Position numbers and translations under genes: made by a program. DNA of 63,638 bases from Aureococcus anophagefferens (taxonomy: Eukaryota; Sar; Pelagophyceae; Pelagomonadales; Pelagomonadaceae). The stretch spans positions 322,968 through 386,605 of the forward strand of contig NW_008705568.1 of the NCBI RefSeq assembly GCF_000186865.1, given 5' to 3'. The notes below the pieces were generated by a model. That model was given only the letters and a program-made list of their open reading frames with translations, was not told the DNA's origin and made no database searches. Shown here piece by piece: positions 39,304 through 48,476 of this stretch (positions are counted from its first letter, which is position 1; each line of letters opens with the position of its first letter).

Positions 39304-41496
39304 ATGATGCAGCGTTGCCACAAGATTGCGACAGACCGTGAAGAGAGCACAATGGGCCCGTCGACCGCGCGCCTCGAGGTCGACGGCCACTACGTGGCGA
39401 CGCTCCACTGGAGCGACGCGGGCCTCGTCCTCCCCGAAACGCTGCACATCACGGTCGTCGACGGCTACGAGCGCGACGCGTGCGCCTGGCGGCGCCTCGG
39501 CGGCCGCTGCGCCCTGTCGGCGAGCGCCGGCGAGGCGGCGGCGTTGGCCGCCTACGCGGCGGACCTCGCGCGGCCGCGCGACGGCCGGCCCTACGGCAAG
39601 GCCGCCGTGCTCGCGCGCGACGCGGCCGGCGCCGTCGCCGCGTGCGTCGCGCCCGCGGCCGTCGACGGAAGCGGCGCGGCCGTCTGCCTCTTCGCGACGC
39701 GAACGGAACCGCGGCCCCTCGAGCTGCGCGTGCTCAACGACGACGGCAGCGTCGCGAGCTCCCTGCGCGTCGCCGGCGCCGCGCCCGCGAGCTTGGGCGT
39801 CGCGCTCGTCGTGCGCAACGACGGTTACACGCGCGACGTCGCCGGTCCCACGAAGGCCGTCGCGGCCGTCGCGGCCTGCGCGCTCGCGGCGGCGGACCCG
39901 GCCGACGCACCGAAGCTCCGCGACTACGGCGCGTGGCTCCACGCCCGGCGCAAGTTCGCCGTCGTGCGCCGCGACGGCGACCGGCCGACGGCCTGGGTCA
40001 AGGCCGCGGACGACGGCGGCTCCGTCGAAGTCTGGTTCGAGCGCGACCGCGGCGCGCCGCCGCCCGCGCCGGTGCGCGCGCCGCCGCCGGCCGCGCCGCC
40101 GCCGCCGGCCGCGCCGGCGCGCGCGCCGCCGGCGAAGCGGCCCCTCGAGGTCGTCGAGGGCGCGTCGCAGGCGACGGCCGCGTCGTTCTACAATACCCTC
40201 AAGCGCGACCGGGGCACGCAGCACGAGACGCGCATCTACCACATGCGGCGCTTCAACAACTGGGTCAAGAGCGAGCTCATCCGGAAGGCGGCGGCCGCGA
40301 GCCGGCCCCCGGGCGGCCCGCTCAGCGTCCTGGATCTCGCCTGCGGCAAGGGCGGCGACCTCTCCAAGTGGGCGAACGCGAAGCCCACGAACTACGTCGG
40401 CGTCGACATCGCGAAGCAGTCTTTGGACGACGCCGCGGGGCGCCTGCGGGGCATGGGCAACAAGCTCGCCGGCGTGCCCTGCCGCCTTGTCGAGGCGTCG
40501 CTGGGCAACACGTCGCTCGTCGACGGCGAAAGCGCCTTCGCGACGTGGGACGGGTCCTGCGACGGCGGCGCCTGGAGCTCGCGACCGCGGCCGCTCCAGC
40601 GCGACGCCTTCCACGTCGCGTCCATGCAGTTCGCGATCCACTACATGTTCGAGACGCGGCCGCGCGCCGAGGCGCTCTTCCGGGATTTAGGGCTCGCGCT
40701 CCGCGCGGGCGGCCGCTTCGTGGCGACGACCATCGACGCGCGCGCGCTCGCGCGCGCGGCGCTCGCGCGGGGCCGCCGCGCGACGCCGGAGACGCCCTTC
40801 GCCGTCGGCGAGGGCCCCTGGTGGCGCGTCGACGTCGACGACGAGGCGCCCGTCGACGCGCGGAAAGGCCTGAGCGCCGTCGCGGAGGCGAAGGCCGCGC
40901 GGGCGGAGCGGCGCGTGCTGAGCGTGTGGCTCGAGGACGCGACCTACGAGAAATTACGCGGCGCCGCGGACGCGGGCGACGCCTTCGGGCTGCGCTACTG
41001 GTTCCAGCTCCGCGACGGCGACGACGCGCTCGCCGTCGACTCGCCGGAGTGGCTCGCGCCGCTGCCCGTGCTCCAGGAGTTGGCCCAGGCCGCGGGGCTC
41101 GAGCTCATCCGCGCGGACCCCTTCCCGTCGTTCCTCGAGCTGCGGCGGGGCGAGGACCCGGCGGGCTTCGCGCGGTCCGTGGACAAGATGGGCGTGCCCG
41201 ACCGCGCCGGGTCGCTGAGCCCCGCGGAGTGGGACGTGCTGAGCCTCTACGTCGCCCTCGAGTTCGTCAAGAAGGCCGACGCGCCGGTCGCGGCGGCGCC
41301 GGACCCCTTCGTGCTCGCCTTCCCCAAGGTGAAGCGCGACTGGGGCGACGGTTGGAAGACGCTCGACAAGGCGCGCCAGCTCCACCTCGTCGCGCTCTGC
41401 GCGCGCGGCGAGGACGGCTGGCGCCGGCCGCCGCCGGCGCCCGCGAGCCTCGCCGTGACCGAGCGCCTCGAGTCCGACGCGCCCTTCGGGGACTAA
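39304..41496 (+). CDS. mRNA cap guanine-N7 methyltransferase
   Basis: 730 residues from 39304, or 714 from the second ATG at 39352. Intronless. The C-terminal half is a cap N7-methyltransferase: FYNTLKRDRGTQHETRIYHM (substrate region), VLDLACGKGGDLSKW (SAM motif I near 40330), YVGVDIAKQSL (motif II), HVASMQFAIHYMFET (cap-pocket signature) and GGRFVATTIDA. It methylates N7 of the guanosine cap on nascent mRNA in the nucleus. The N-terminal ~240 residues form an Ala-rich domain with a Pro-rich linker and have no clear relative; no guanylyltransferase KxDG motif is visible. The C-terminal ~60 residues are extra. Confidence 0.85.
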   Translation: MMQRCHKIATDREESTMGPSTARLEVDGHYVATLHWSDAGLVLPETLHITVVDGYERDACAWRRLGGRCALSASAGEAAALAAYAADLARPRDGRPYGKAAVLARDAAGAVAACVAPAAVDGSGAAVCLFATRTEPRPLELRVLNDDGSVASSLRVAGAAPASLGVALVVRNDGYTRDVAGPTKAVAAVAACALAAADPADAPKLRDYGAWLHARRKFAVVRRDGDRPTAWVKAADDGGSVEVWFERDRGAPPPAPVRAPPPAAPPPPAAPARAPPAKRPLEVVEGASQATAASFYNTLKRDRGTQHETRIYHMRRFNNWVKSELIRKAAAASRPPGGPLSVLDLACGKGGDLSKWANAKPTNYVGVDIAKQSLDDAAGRLRGMGNKLAGVPCRLVEASLGNTSLVDGESAFATWDGSCDGGAWSSRPRPLQRDAFHVASMQFAIHYMFETRPRAEALFRDLGLALRAGGRFVATTIDARALARAALARGRRATPETPFAVGEGPWWRVDVDDEAPVDARKGLSAVAEAKAARAERRVLSVWLEDATYEKLRGAADAGDAFGLRYWFQLRDGDDALAVDSPEWLAPLPVLQELAQAAGLELIRADPFPSFLELRRGEDPAGFARSVDKMGVPDRAGSLSPAEWDVLSLYVALEFVKKADAPVAAAPDPFVLAFPKVKRDWGDGWKTLDKARQLHLVALCARGEDGWRRPPPAPASLAVTERLESDAPFGD

Positions 41497-41525
41497 GTAC
41501 AAACTTCTTAGGGCGCCTCGGGCAG

Positions 41526-42866
41526 TTAGTCCGCCTCGGGCACGCGGCTGAGGAAGCGGAGGAACGCGTCGCCGTCGGCCCAGTCGTCCTCGTCCTCGTC
41601 CGCGTGCATGAACGCGCCCAGCGCGTGTGTGACGGAATAGAACGGCGGCGCGCCGAGGCGGTAGAGGCGCTCGACGTGGTCGAGGCGCTCCGCGGCGGCG
41701 GCGGCCTGGACGAAGGCCGCGAGGCGCTTCGGGTGCGCGAGGCCCGGAAAGAAGCGCCGCGCGGTCCCCTTGGGCGCGCGCGCGCCGCCCGCGCGCAGCT
41801 TCGGGTCCCGGGGCTCGACGGGCGGCACGACGTCTCCGCGCGCCTCCGGGCACGTGAGCGCGAGGTGCACGAAGTGGAACACCAGCTCGGACCCGTCCAA
41901 ATAGCGCGGCGGCGGCTCGTCCACGTCGGAGACGTCGTTCACCGAAGAAAACCGCTTCCGCACGGACCGGTCGACGTCGTCGCGCCACGCCTCGGCCAGC
42001 GTCGTGCACTGGTCGAGCGGGATGGGCCGTTCCCGCCGCTGCGCGCGCACGTGGGCCGTCTTGAGAATTCTGCACCGCGCGAAGCGGCGGCAGAACTCGT
42101 CCGCGTCCGTGTAGGACGAGAACCATTGCTCGTAAAACGGCCGCGCGCGCGCGGGCAGCGCGGCCGCCGGCGGCAGCTCGTTGCGCGCCACCTCGTCGGC
42201 GCTCATGCGCAGCAAACAGGCCTCGACGAGCGCCGCGTCGCCGAAGCGGAACGCGCATTTCAAGGCGAAGGCCCGGTGGTCCGGCCTAGCGTAGTCCGTG
42301 CGGTTCCGGCAGAGCGTCCGCAGGAGGCCGCGGCGCGGGATCGCGTGCGCGCCGATGGGGTTCTCCGTGACGAAGAGCGCGAGCAGGTTCGGGGGCTCCG
42401 TGAACACGGACAGCAGCCGGACGTCCGTGCGCCAGTCGGCGACGGCCGGGTGGCCGAGGCGCAGCGTCGTGAGCCGCGCGAGCGACGCCGCGGCCTGCCG
42501 CGTCGCCCGCGCGTGCGCGGCCTTGCCGCAGCGCGCGAAGACGCTCAACGCAATGCCGCCGCAGTACTCGAGGACGACGCCGACGCTCTCGGGCGGGAGC
42601 CGCCGCGCGCGCGGCGCCGGCGGCCCGTCGAGCCGCGACCGCTTCCGGCCGCGCGCCTGGTCCTCGCTGCGCCAGTGGGGCGCGCTCGGCGCGCTCGGCG
42701 CGACGGGCGTCGACGGCGCGACGGCGGCGACGTCGGGCGCCGCCTCGTAGCAGCGCGCGAGCACGAGGGGCACGACGCGGCCGTTGCCCCACTCCTCGAC
42801 GCTCTGCACGTCGAGGGCGAGCGGCTCGTTCATGAGCGCGTGCGGGAACGGCGCCGGGCTCGACAT
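41526..42866 (-). CDS. F-box-like protein of unknown function
   Basis: 446 residues from the ATG at 42866, intronless. Residues about 78-115 (LPPESVGVVLEYCGGIALSV and RCGKAAHARATR) resemble an F-box helix set. The C-terminal part shows irregular helical repeats with hydrophobic spacing (FALKCAFRFGDAALVEACLL) that may be ankyrin-like. If it is an F-box protein it would recruit substrates to an SCF ubiquitin ligase. The match is weak and needs a profile search. Confidence 0.5.
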   Translation of the reverse strand: MSSPAPFPHALMNEPLALDVQSVEEWGNGRVVPLVLARCYEAAPDVAAVAPSTPVAPSAPSAPHWRSEDQARGRKRSRLDGPPAPRARRLPPESVGVVLEYCGGIALSVFARCGKAAHARATRQAAASLARLTTLRLGHPAVADWRTDVRLLSVFTEPPNLLALFVTENPIGAHAIPRRGLLRTLCRNRTDYARPDHRAFALKCAFRFGDAALVEACLLRMSADEVARNELPPAAALPARARPFYEQWFSSYTDADEFCRRFARCRILKTAHVRAQRRERPIPLDQCTTLAEAWRDDVDRSVRKRFSSVNDVSDVDEPPPRYLDGSELVFHFVHLALTCPEARGDVVPPVEPRDPKLRAGGARAPKGTARRFFPGLAHPKRLAAFVQAAAAAERLDHVERLYRLGAPPFYSVTHALGAFMHADEDEDDWADGDAFLRFLSRVPEAD

Positions 42867-43158
42867 GGTTGGGTGCGCGACGGCGCGCTTGGCCGGCGCC
42901 GACGAGAATGGTCCACTCGGCCAACGGCAAGGTGCGGCGCCGGTGGTGCACTTCTCGGGCTGCAGCTGCCTCGCGCTCCTCGTCTCGCAGGACGCGCCTG
43001 TCGCCTGGACGATGGAAGGGCTGTGGGGGCGCGCGACCACCGTCGTCGCCGCCGTCGTCTGCGTCGCCTTCGAGGCCCACAAGTCCCTCACGCGGGAGGC
43101 CCGAAAGTTCCTCGCGCCGCCAGACCCGGAAGCACCGCCGTCCGGGCCGACTTCTTAA
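42865..43158 (+). CDS. Possible small membrane protein
   Basis: 97 codons from 42865, or 49 from the ATG at 43012 (MEGLWGRATTVVAAVVCVAF). The hydrophobic segment is followed by a basic helix (EAHKSLTREARKFLAPP) and a Pro-rich tail. The upstream ATG overlaps that of the F-box-like gene, so the internal start is more likely. No relatives are recognised. Support is limited to composition and position in an otherwise empty gap. Confidence 0.3.
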   Translation: MVGCATARLAGADENGPLGQRQGAAPVVHFSGCSCLALLVSQDAPVAWTMEGLWGRATTVVAAVVCVAFEAHKSLTREARKFLAPPDPEAPPSGPTS

Positions 43159-43220
43159 AAGGCGAGGACTATGGACAGGGGGGCGCCGGTATGTGCACGG
43201 AGGCGTCTCTCTCTCGGCGC

Positions 43221-44267
43221 CTAGGCCGTCGCCTCGTTGTCGCAGGGCGGGAAGACGCAGCCGCCGCCGCCGGAGTGCTCCTTGCCCGCGGTCTGGCAGT
43301 TCTCGCCGCCCTCGTAGCAGTGGACCTGGTTGAGCTTCTCCGGCGCCGTGTAGTCCTTGACCGTGGCCCAGGCGCACTGGCTCTCGACCTTGAGGCTGCC
43401 GAAGCCGACGCGGATGTAGCCCATCTCGCCCCAGTACTCGCCCCAGGAGTTGCGGACGATCCAGTAGGACTGGCCGTCCTCGACGCCCCAGCCGACGACG
43501 GAGATGACGTGGTCGACCATCTGGAAGAGGCCCTTCTTGACGAAGACGCCCTTGGTGTAGTTGAGGATCGGCGACGCGTCGATGCCGCAGGCGATGGGGC
43601 CGCGCGCGTAGATCTCCTTCTGCATCGCGGCCTGGCCGGAGATGGACCCGTAGTCGTCGATGAGGATCTGCGGGTACTGCGCGATCTCGGAGCACGTGCC
43701 GCCCGACGACGGGAACGTCGAGCACGTGCGCGCGATGTTGATGTCCGTGCAGGTCCACTCGCCGTGGGGGCAGATGCCGTCCTCGGACTCGGACGAGCAC
43801 GCCATGTAGGGGTTCGACGTCTCGTAGGAGATGCCCTCGCCCTTCTTCGAGAGCTTGTGGAGCCACTGGTAGGGGCCGTCGACGGCGCCGCCGTGGCAGG
43901 ACCCGCCGCCGTGGCAGTTGAGGATGTGCTGCACGGACGGGTTGATGTCCGCGCCCTGCGCCTTGCGCGCGATCTTCACGCGGTCCGCGAGCGCCGACAC
44001 GGAGCCGTGGGCCCAGCAGGACCCGCAGTACTGGGGGATGTGCTGGTTGCGGCTCATCGTGAGGTAGCTCGTCCCGTTCACGTTGCCCCAGGTGAACTCG
44101 GCGGGGAGGTCGTCGTCCTGGATGTGCTTGTGGAGGAGGAGGTGGGAGCTCTCCTCCGTGGCGTTCCCGCGCCAGACGTAGCCCGCGGCCTCGACCTCGT
44201 GCTGCTCCCAGACCTCGCCCCGGATGGCGAAGGCGGGGGTGGCGAGCGCGAGGGCGGCGAACTTCAT
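43221..44267 (-). CDS. Cathepsin X/Z-type cysteine protease, copy 1
   Basis: 348 residues from 44267 with a signal peptide (MKFAALALATPAFA). The papain-family active site is YCGSCWAHGSVSALADR, with the cathepsin X hallmark W-A-H-G-S after the Cys. It is followed by GPIACGID, DHVISVVGWGVEDG (catalytic His) and YWIVRNSWGEYWGE (Asn). The short propeptide also fits cathepsin X, a lysosomal or secreted carboxypeptidase. A C-terminal Cys/Gly extension (GGGGCVFPPCDNEATA) is absent from copy 2. It is intronless, on the opposite strand and about 6.6 kb from copy 2 (50840-51826), from which it differs mainly in the middle and the tail. Confidence 0.88.
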   Translation of the reverse strand: MKFAALALATPAFAIRGEVWEQHEVEAAGYVWRGNATEESSHLLLHKHIQDDDLPAEFTWGNVNGTSYLTMSRNQHIPQYCGSCWAHGSVSALADRVKIARKAQGADINPSVQHILNCHGGGSCHGGAVDGPYQWLHKLSKKGEGISYETSNPYMACSSESEDGICPHGEWTCTDINIARTCSTFPSSGGTCSEIAQYPQILIDDYGSISGQAAMQKEIYARGPIACGIDASPILNYTKGVFVKKGLFQMVDHVISVVGWGVEDGQSYWIVRNSWGEYWGEMGYIRVGFGSLKVESQCAWATVKDYTAPEKLNQVHCYEGGENCQTAGKEHSGGGGCVFPPCDNEATA

Positions 44268-44512
44268 GATTTGCGGGAGGGTGACGACGAGGGCGCACTG
44301 GACGGAGAAGGCGACGCCGATTGGCTGCTGAAGTGGAGATTTGCTATGCAACATCGGCTTGAGAATACCAGCGCTTTGGACGCTGCCCGATTGGCTCCCA
44401 CTTGGCTGGCTGTATTGTCATCCATCTTCGGCCCGGCAAACGCGCCTCGTCGACGGCGTCGTGAGTGTTGCTCGGCTCGTGGACACGCCTTTGCCCTTGC
44501 CGCATCGGCACG

Positions 44513-45439
44513 ATGGGCAGCCTCCTGCGGGCCTGGCTGGACCTCGAGCAGCGGTTCCACCCGCACGTCGCGGCCACGAGCCCCTTCCGCGTCTCGACCG
44601 CCGACTTCCTCGGCGCCATGTGGCTGCCCGTCGCGACGACGGCGCTCTACATCGCCGCCTTCTCCTACGGCATCCGGAGAATGGAGAAGCGGAACCCCTG
44701 GGACATGAAGCGCGCGTTGGCGTGCTGGAACTTCTTCCTCGCCGCGTTCAGCGTCTGCGGCGCGCTGCGCACCGCGCCCATCCTCCTGGGCAATTTAAGG
44801 GCCTTCCCCTTCCGGCGGAGCCTCTGCCACGCGGCGGCCGACGACTGGGGCCGCGGCGCCGCGGGCCTCTGGGTCCAGCTCTTCATCCTGTCGAAGTTCG
44901 CGGAGCTCGCGGACACGGCGTTCATCGTGCTCCGGAAGAAGCGGCTCCTCTTCCTCCACTGGTACCACCACCTGACGGTGTTGCTCTACTGCTGGCACTC
45001 CTACGCGACGGAGGCGCCCCACGCGCTCTACTTCGTGGCCATGAACTACGCGGTCCACTCGCTCATGTACGCGTACTACGGCCTCATGGCCGTCGACGCC
45101 AAGCCCGCGTGGTTCCTGCCGGAGGTCGTCACGGGCGCCCAGATCTCGCAGATGGTCGCGGGGGTCTTCGTGCAGTACTCCGCCGCGCGCGCGGACTGCG
45201 GCGTGAACCGCGCGAATTTGTTGGCCGGGTCGCTCATGTACGCGTCCTACCTCGGCCTCTTCGTCAAGTTCGCCGTGGACCGCTTCGTGCTCAAGAGCTA
45301 CAAGCGCCACGAGGCGATCCGGGCCGCCGCGGGCCAGGCCGACGCGGGGAACCAGTGGGCCGACGCCATGCCCTGGACGCGGTGGCTCGCGGCGACGATC
45401 CGCCGCGTCGCGTCGTTCCCGAAGCTCGCCGCGCCCTAG
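44513..45439 (+). CDS. Fatty-acid elongase (ELO family, ELOVL6-like)
   Basis: 308 residues with about seven hydrophobic segments, an ER condensing enzyme for very-long-chain or C16-C18 acyl-CoA elongation. The diagnostic histidine box is FLHWYHHLTVLLYCW (H-x-x-H-H near 44960). KFAELADTAFIVLRKK (K-x-x-E-x-x-D-T) precedes it and MNYAVHSLMYAYYGLMA follows. Trp before the H-box Tyr is usual in the saturated/monounsaturated ELOVL3/6 group, which is an inference about substrate. The C-terminus lacks a classic KKxx signal. It is head-to-head with the cathepsin gene. Confidence 0.88.
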   Translation: MGSLLRAWLDLEQRFHPHVAATSPFRVSTADFLGAMWLPVATTALYIAAFSYGIRRMEKRNPWDMKRALACWNFFLAAFSVCGALRTAPILLGNLRAFPFRRSLCHAAADDWGRGAAGLWVQLFILSKFAELADTAFIVLRKKRLLFLHWYHHLTVLLYCWHSYATEAPHALYFVAMNYAVHSLMYAYYGLMAVDAKPAWFLPEVVTGAQISQMVAGVFVQYSAARADCGVNRANLLAGSLMYASYLGLFVKFAVDRFVLKSYKRHEAIRAAAGQADAGNQWADAMPWTRWLAATIRRVASFPKLAAP

Positions 45440-45450
45440 GCCGGGGGGAT

Positions 45451-45600
45451 CGCGTGTACATAGGACCTGTCGATCGGACTGGGAGCGTGCACTTGGGAGT
45501 CTGGGGGCACGGTCGCGCGCGTACATAGGGAACTGTCGGTCGGACTGGGAGCGTGCACCTGGAGGTCGCGTGTATGTATCATCTCGATCGGAAAGGGAGC
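45451..45600. repeat. Degenerate tandem repeats between convergent genes
   Basis: The unit reads CGCGTGTACATAGG, then TCGGACTGGGAGCGTGCAC. Copies start at about 45451 and 45516, with a partial third near 45567. They lie between the elongase and helicase stops and contain TGTACA, a palindromic UGUA-type site. Confidence 0.75.
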
Positions 45601-45629
45601 TTAGGTCTTGTTCGGGGGGGACAGTGTGT

Positions 45630-48206
45630 TCAGTTCGGGCAGTCGCTCGCCCAGTGGCCGAGCTGCTGGCACTTGTAGCAGCGGCCGGCCTTGCCCTTGG
45701 ACGTCGAGCCGACGCCGGAGCCGCCGTACTCCTCGCGCGCGACGGACGGCTTCTTCGTCTGCCAGTGGAGCACGCCCGGCGCGTCCTGGTCGAGCGACGG
45801 GTCGAGGTTCGCGACGATCTCGAGCGCGCGGTCGCGCGCCGCGGACTGCGGCATGCCCTCGAGCACGCCCTTGAGGGCCACGGGCCCCATGCCGAGCGCG
45901 TCGGCGCCGCCGAGGTCCTCGGCCTCCTTCGCGAGCGCGTCGCACAGGTCGTAGAACGTCTTCGAGAGCTTCGGCGTCTTCACGTCGACGCCCTTGAGGG
46001 GCCGCGCGAGCGCCAACGCCTTGGCGCCCGTGACCCGCGACAGCGCGACGTAGGCCTGGCCCTCGGCGAAGCAGCCCGACGTGGAGATCGTCGCGTGGTC
46101 GAGCGACATGCCCTGGCTCTTGTGGATCGTGACCGCGTAGCCGAGCTTCAGGGGCATCTGCATGACGTAGGCGACGCCCTGGCCCACGAGCTCCTCGTCG
46201 AAGAGCGCGGGCAGCACGACCTCCTCGCGGCCCTTGGAGAAGCGGACGTAGGGGAAGAGCGTCTCGCCGTTCGGCGCCGCGTTGCCGTTCGCGTCGACGT
46301 CGTGGCCGCAGTACGACGCGCAGTGGCTCCGGAGCTTCTGGAGCTCCTCGTAGAGCTTGCGCTCGAGCGACGTCTCGTAGGACCGCTTGCCCTTGCGCTC
46401 GCGCTGCTCCTTGGCCGCCTCGAGCTTGTCCTCGAGCGCCTGCTCGCGCGCCGCGAGCGCCGTCTCCGCCTCGGCGGCCGTCGCCCAGCGGAGCACGCGG
46501 CCCGTCGTGCCGTTGACGAGCGGCTGCTCCTTCTTCGCCTCGTTGCGCGTGTCGATGTTCTTCAGCAGCAGGACGCGGCAGCCGGGCTTGAGGTCGACCA
46601 TGGGCTCGATGAGCTTGTTGTACTTGATGAAGTCGCAGGTCTCGAGCGCGTGGCGGATCTCGTCCTCCGTGATGTAGGGCGGGATGTTCCGGAAGGGGCG
46701 GACCCAGGTCTGGAACTCGAAGCGCCGCAACGGCGCCGGGAGCTTCTCGAGGCCCGCCTTGTTCACGGCGTTGACCTTCGCGTTCGTCGGCCAGATCTCC
46801 GTCGGGTCGACGTCGTCCGGGTGGCCCGGCGCCGGCACGGCGACGGCGTTGAGCGCGTCGACGTCGCGCGGCGCGTGCGTCCCGGCCCGGAGCCGGTTGA
46901 GCACGTCGACGAACTTCTGCTCGTGCGCGCCGACGCGGTGGCACGTGCGCAGGTGCACGTAGACCATGTCCGCGTTAAACCAGGCCTTGGACTGGAACGC
47001 GTAGCCGCGGTTCGTGAAGTAGATCTTCTTCGTGTGACTGTCCTTGGGCACGTGCTGCGCGTGGAAGAGGCCCGCGTCGAGGCGCTGGTACGTCTCCGCG
47101 TGGATCGTCGCCGGGATGGGCGGCAGCTGGAAGAAGTCGCCGACGACGACGACCTGGATGCCCCCGAAGGGCGGGATCTCCTCGACGGGCACGCGGACCC
47201 ATTTTTGGAAGTCGCCGCGGCCGTACCAGTGCGCGAGCTCCCGGAGCGTGCGGTCCAGGTTGTCGAACCACTCGCCCGAGAGCATGGAGATCTCGTCGAT
47301 GACGAGCACCTCCACCAGCTTCGTCCAGAGCTCCTTGCGGAAGCCCTGGTGCATGCGCCGGAAGTCCTCGTTGCACTTGGGGACGCCGATGCCCGTCGCC
47401 GAGTGGATCGTCGTGCCGTTGACGTGCGTCGCCGCGATGCCCGTCGGCGCGCAGACGGCGACGCGCTGGCCGTACATGTCGCCGTAGTGCTCGCCGAAGA
47501 AGTCGAGGATCGTCCGCGTCACGTGCGACTTGCCGTTGCCGCCGCTCCCCGTGACGAAGACGTTCTTGCCGTCGCGGACGACGGCGTCGCAGGCGCGCCG
47601 CTGGTCCGCGTCGAGCGCGGGCACGCCGGACTTCTCGCGCTCCGCGAGCCAGGCCGCGAAGTCGGCCCGCTGCGGCGGCGGCGGCGGCGGCTCGCCGTCG
47701 TCGTCGGAGCTCCCGGCCTCGCTGAGCCGCGCCTTCTTCGGCGGCGGCGCCGAGACCTTCTTCTTGAGGGAGAAGAGCGGCACGTCGCCGTCGTCGTCCG
47801 CGGGGCGCTTCTTCTCGGGCTTGACGGCCTCGGGCTTCACGGGCCGCTTCTCGGGCTTGACGCCCTTGAGCGGCGGGACCGGCGGGCCCTTCTTGGGCGC
47901 GGCCGCGGGCGCGGGCCGCGGCGCCGCGGGCGCGGGCGGCGCCTCGTCGTCGGACTCGAGGTCGATGACCTCAGCGACGCGCCGCGCCTTGGCGGGCTTC
48001 TCGTCGTCGTCGGAGTCCGCGAGGTCGATGACGACCGGCTTCCCCGGCGCGGCGCTGACGTTGATGGCGCCGGTCTCGGGTTTCACGTGCGCCGACAGCG
48101 GAATTGGCGTGGCGCACTGCGTGCAGCAGGCGACCTGGACGGAATTCATCACGTGGTACGTGATGTCGTCCGACTTCCAGCCGCACTCGTAGCAGGTGCG
48201 GACCAT
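45630..48206 (-). CDS. PIF1-type DNA helicase with N-terminal zinc ribbon and C-terminal zinc knuckle
   Basis: 858 residues, intronless. N-terminal CYECGW and CCTQC form a probable zinc ribbon, followed by an acidic/Lys-rich disordered linker with repeated KPEKRPVKPE. The helicase core has FVTGSGGNGKSHV (Walker A near 47530), VLVIDEISML (Walker B), VVVVGDFFQLPP and VTIHKSQGMSLDHA (motif V/VI region). The last residues form a CCHC knuckle (CYKCQQLGHWASDC). PIF1 enzymes unwind DNA 5'-3' at telomeres, G-quadruplexes and forks; the GC-rich genome makes a G4 role plausible. The zinc knuckle is unusual for host PIF1 and recalls mobile-element proteins. Confidence 0.85.
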   Translation of the reverse strand: MVRTCYECGWKSDDITYHVMNSVQVACCTQCATPIPLSAHVKPETGAINVSAAPGKPVVIDLADSDDDEKPAKARRVAEVIDLESDDEAPPAPAAPRPAPAAAPKKGPPVPPLKGVKPEKRPVKPEAVKPEKKRPADDDGDVPLFSLKKKVSAPPPKKARLSEAGSSDDDGEPPPPPPQRADFAAWLAEREKSGVPALDADQRRACDAVVRDGKNVFVTGSGGNGKSHVTRTILDFFGEHYGDMYGQRVAVCAPTGIAATHVNGTTIHSATGIGVPKCNEDFRRMHQGFRKELWTKLVEVLVIDEISMLSGEWFDNLDRTLRELAHWYGRGDFQKWVRVPVEEIPPFGGIQVVVVGDFFQLPPIPATIHAETYQRLDAGLFHAQHVPKDSHTKKIYFTNRGYAFQSKAWFNADMVYVHLRTCHRVGAHEQKFVDVLNRLRAGTHAPRDVDALNAVAVPAPGHPDDVDPTEIWPTNAKVNAVNKAGLEKLPAPLRRFEFQTWVRPFRNIPPYITEDEIRHALETCDFIKYNKLIEPMVDLKPGCRVLLLKNIDTRNEAKKEQPLVNGTTGRVLRWATAAEAETALAAREQALEDKLEAAKEQRERKGKRSYETSLERKLYEELQKLRSHCASYCGHDVDANGNAAPNGETLFPYVRFSKGREEVVLPALFDEELVGQGVAYVMQMPLKLGYAVTIHKSQGMSLDHATISTSGCFAEGQAYVALSRVTGAKALALARPLKGVDVKTPKLSKTFYDLCDALAKEAEDLGGADALGMGPVALKGVLEGMPQSAARDRALEIVANLDPSLDQDAPGVLHWQTKKPSVAREEYGGSGVGSTSKGKAGRCYKCQQLGHWASDCPN

Positions 48207-48476
48207 CGTAGAGACTGTGTGGCGTCCGGGCGCGGGCGGCGGTTTGTCAAGCGCGTGTGAGATTCTTCGAGAATTGAGATGCGCTTTTCAGAGGGGAGCG
48301 TCGCGGGAGCGTCCTTTGAGAGATGGGAGACGTTCGAGGTATGACGAGGTGGTTTCGGGGGCGTGCGGCAGTGCCAGAGGCGGCAGCGCAGAGCGGTCCC
48401 GAGATTGCTCCGCCGCGTCGCGCCGTCAACAACGACGGCATCTTCAGTGTTGAAGCGTACGCCTGCTGCGTCGACT

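Noticed and set aside
39304..41496. Giant-virus origin of the cap methyltransferase
   Set aside because: No adjacent viral genes, host-like base composition and no capping triphosphatase or guanylyltransferase domain. Left as a cellular gene.
39480..44708. A 1742-codon plus-strand frame spanning several genes
   Set aside because: It crosses the cap methyltransferase out of frame and three genes antisense. Composition is typical of third-position GC shadows.
45451..45600. CRISPR-like array
   Set aside because: Only two to three degenerate units in a tandem repeat with no uniform spacers, in a eukaryotic genome with introns.
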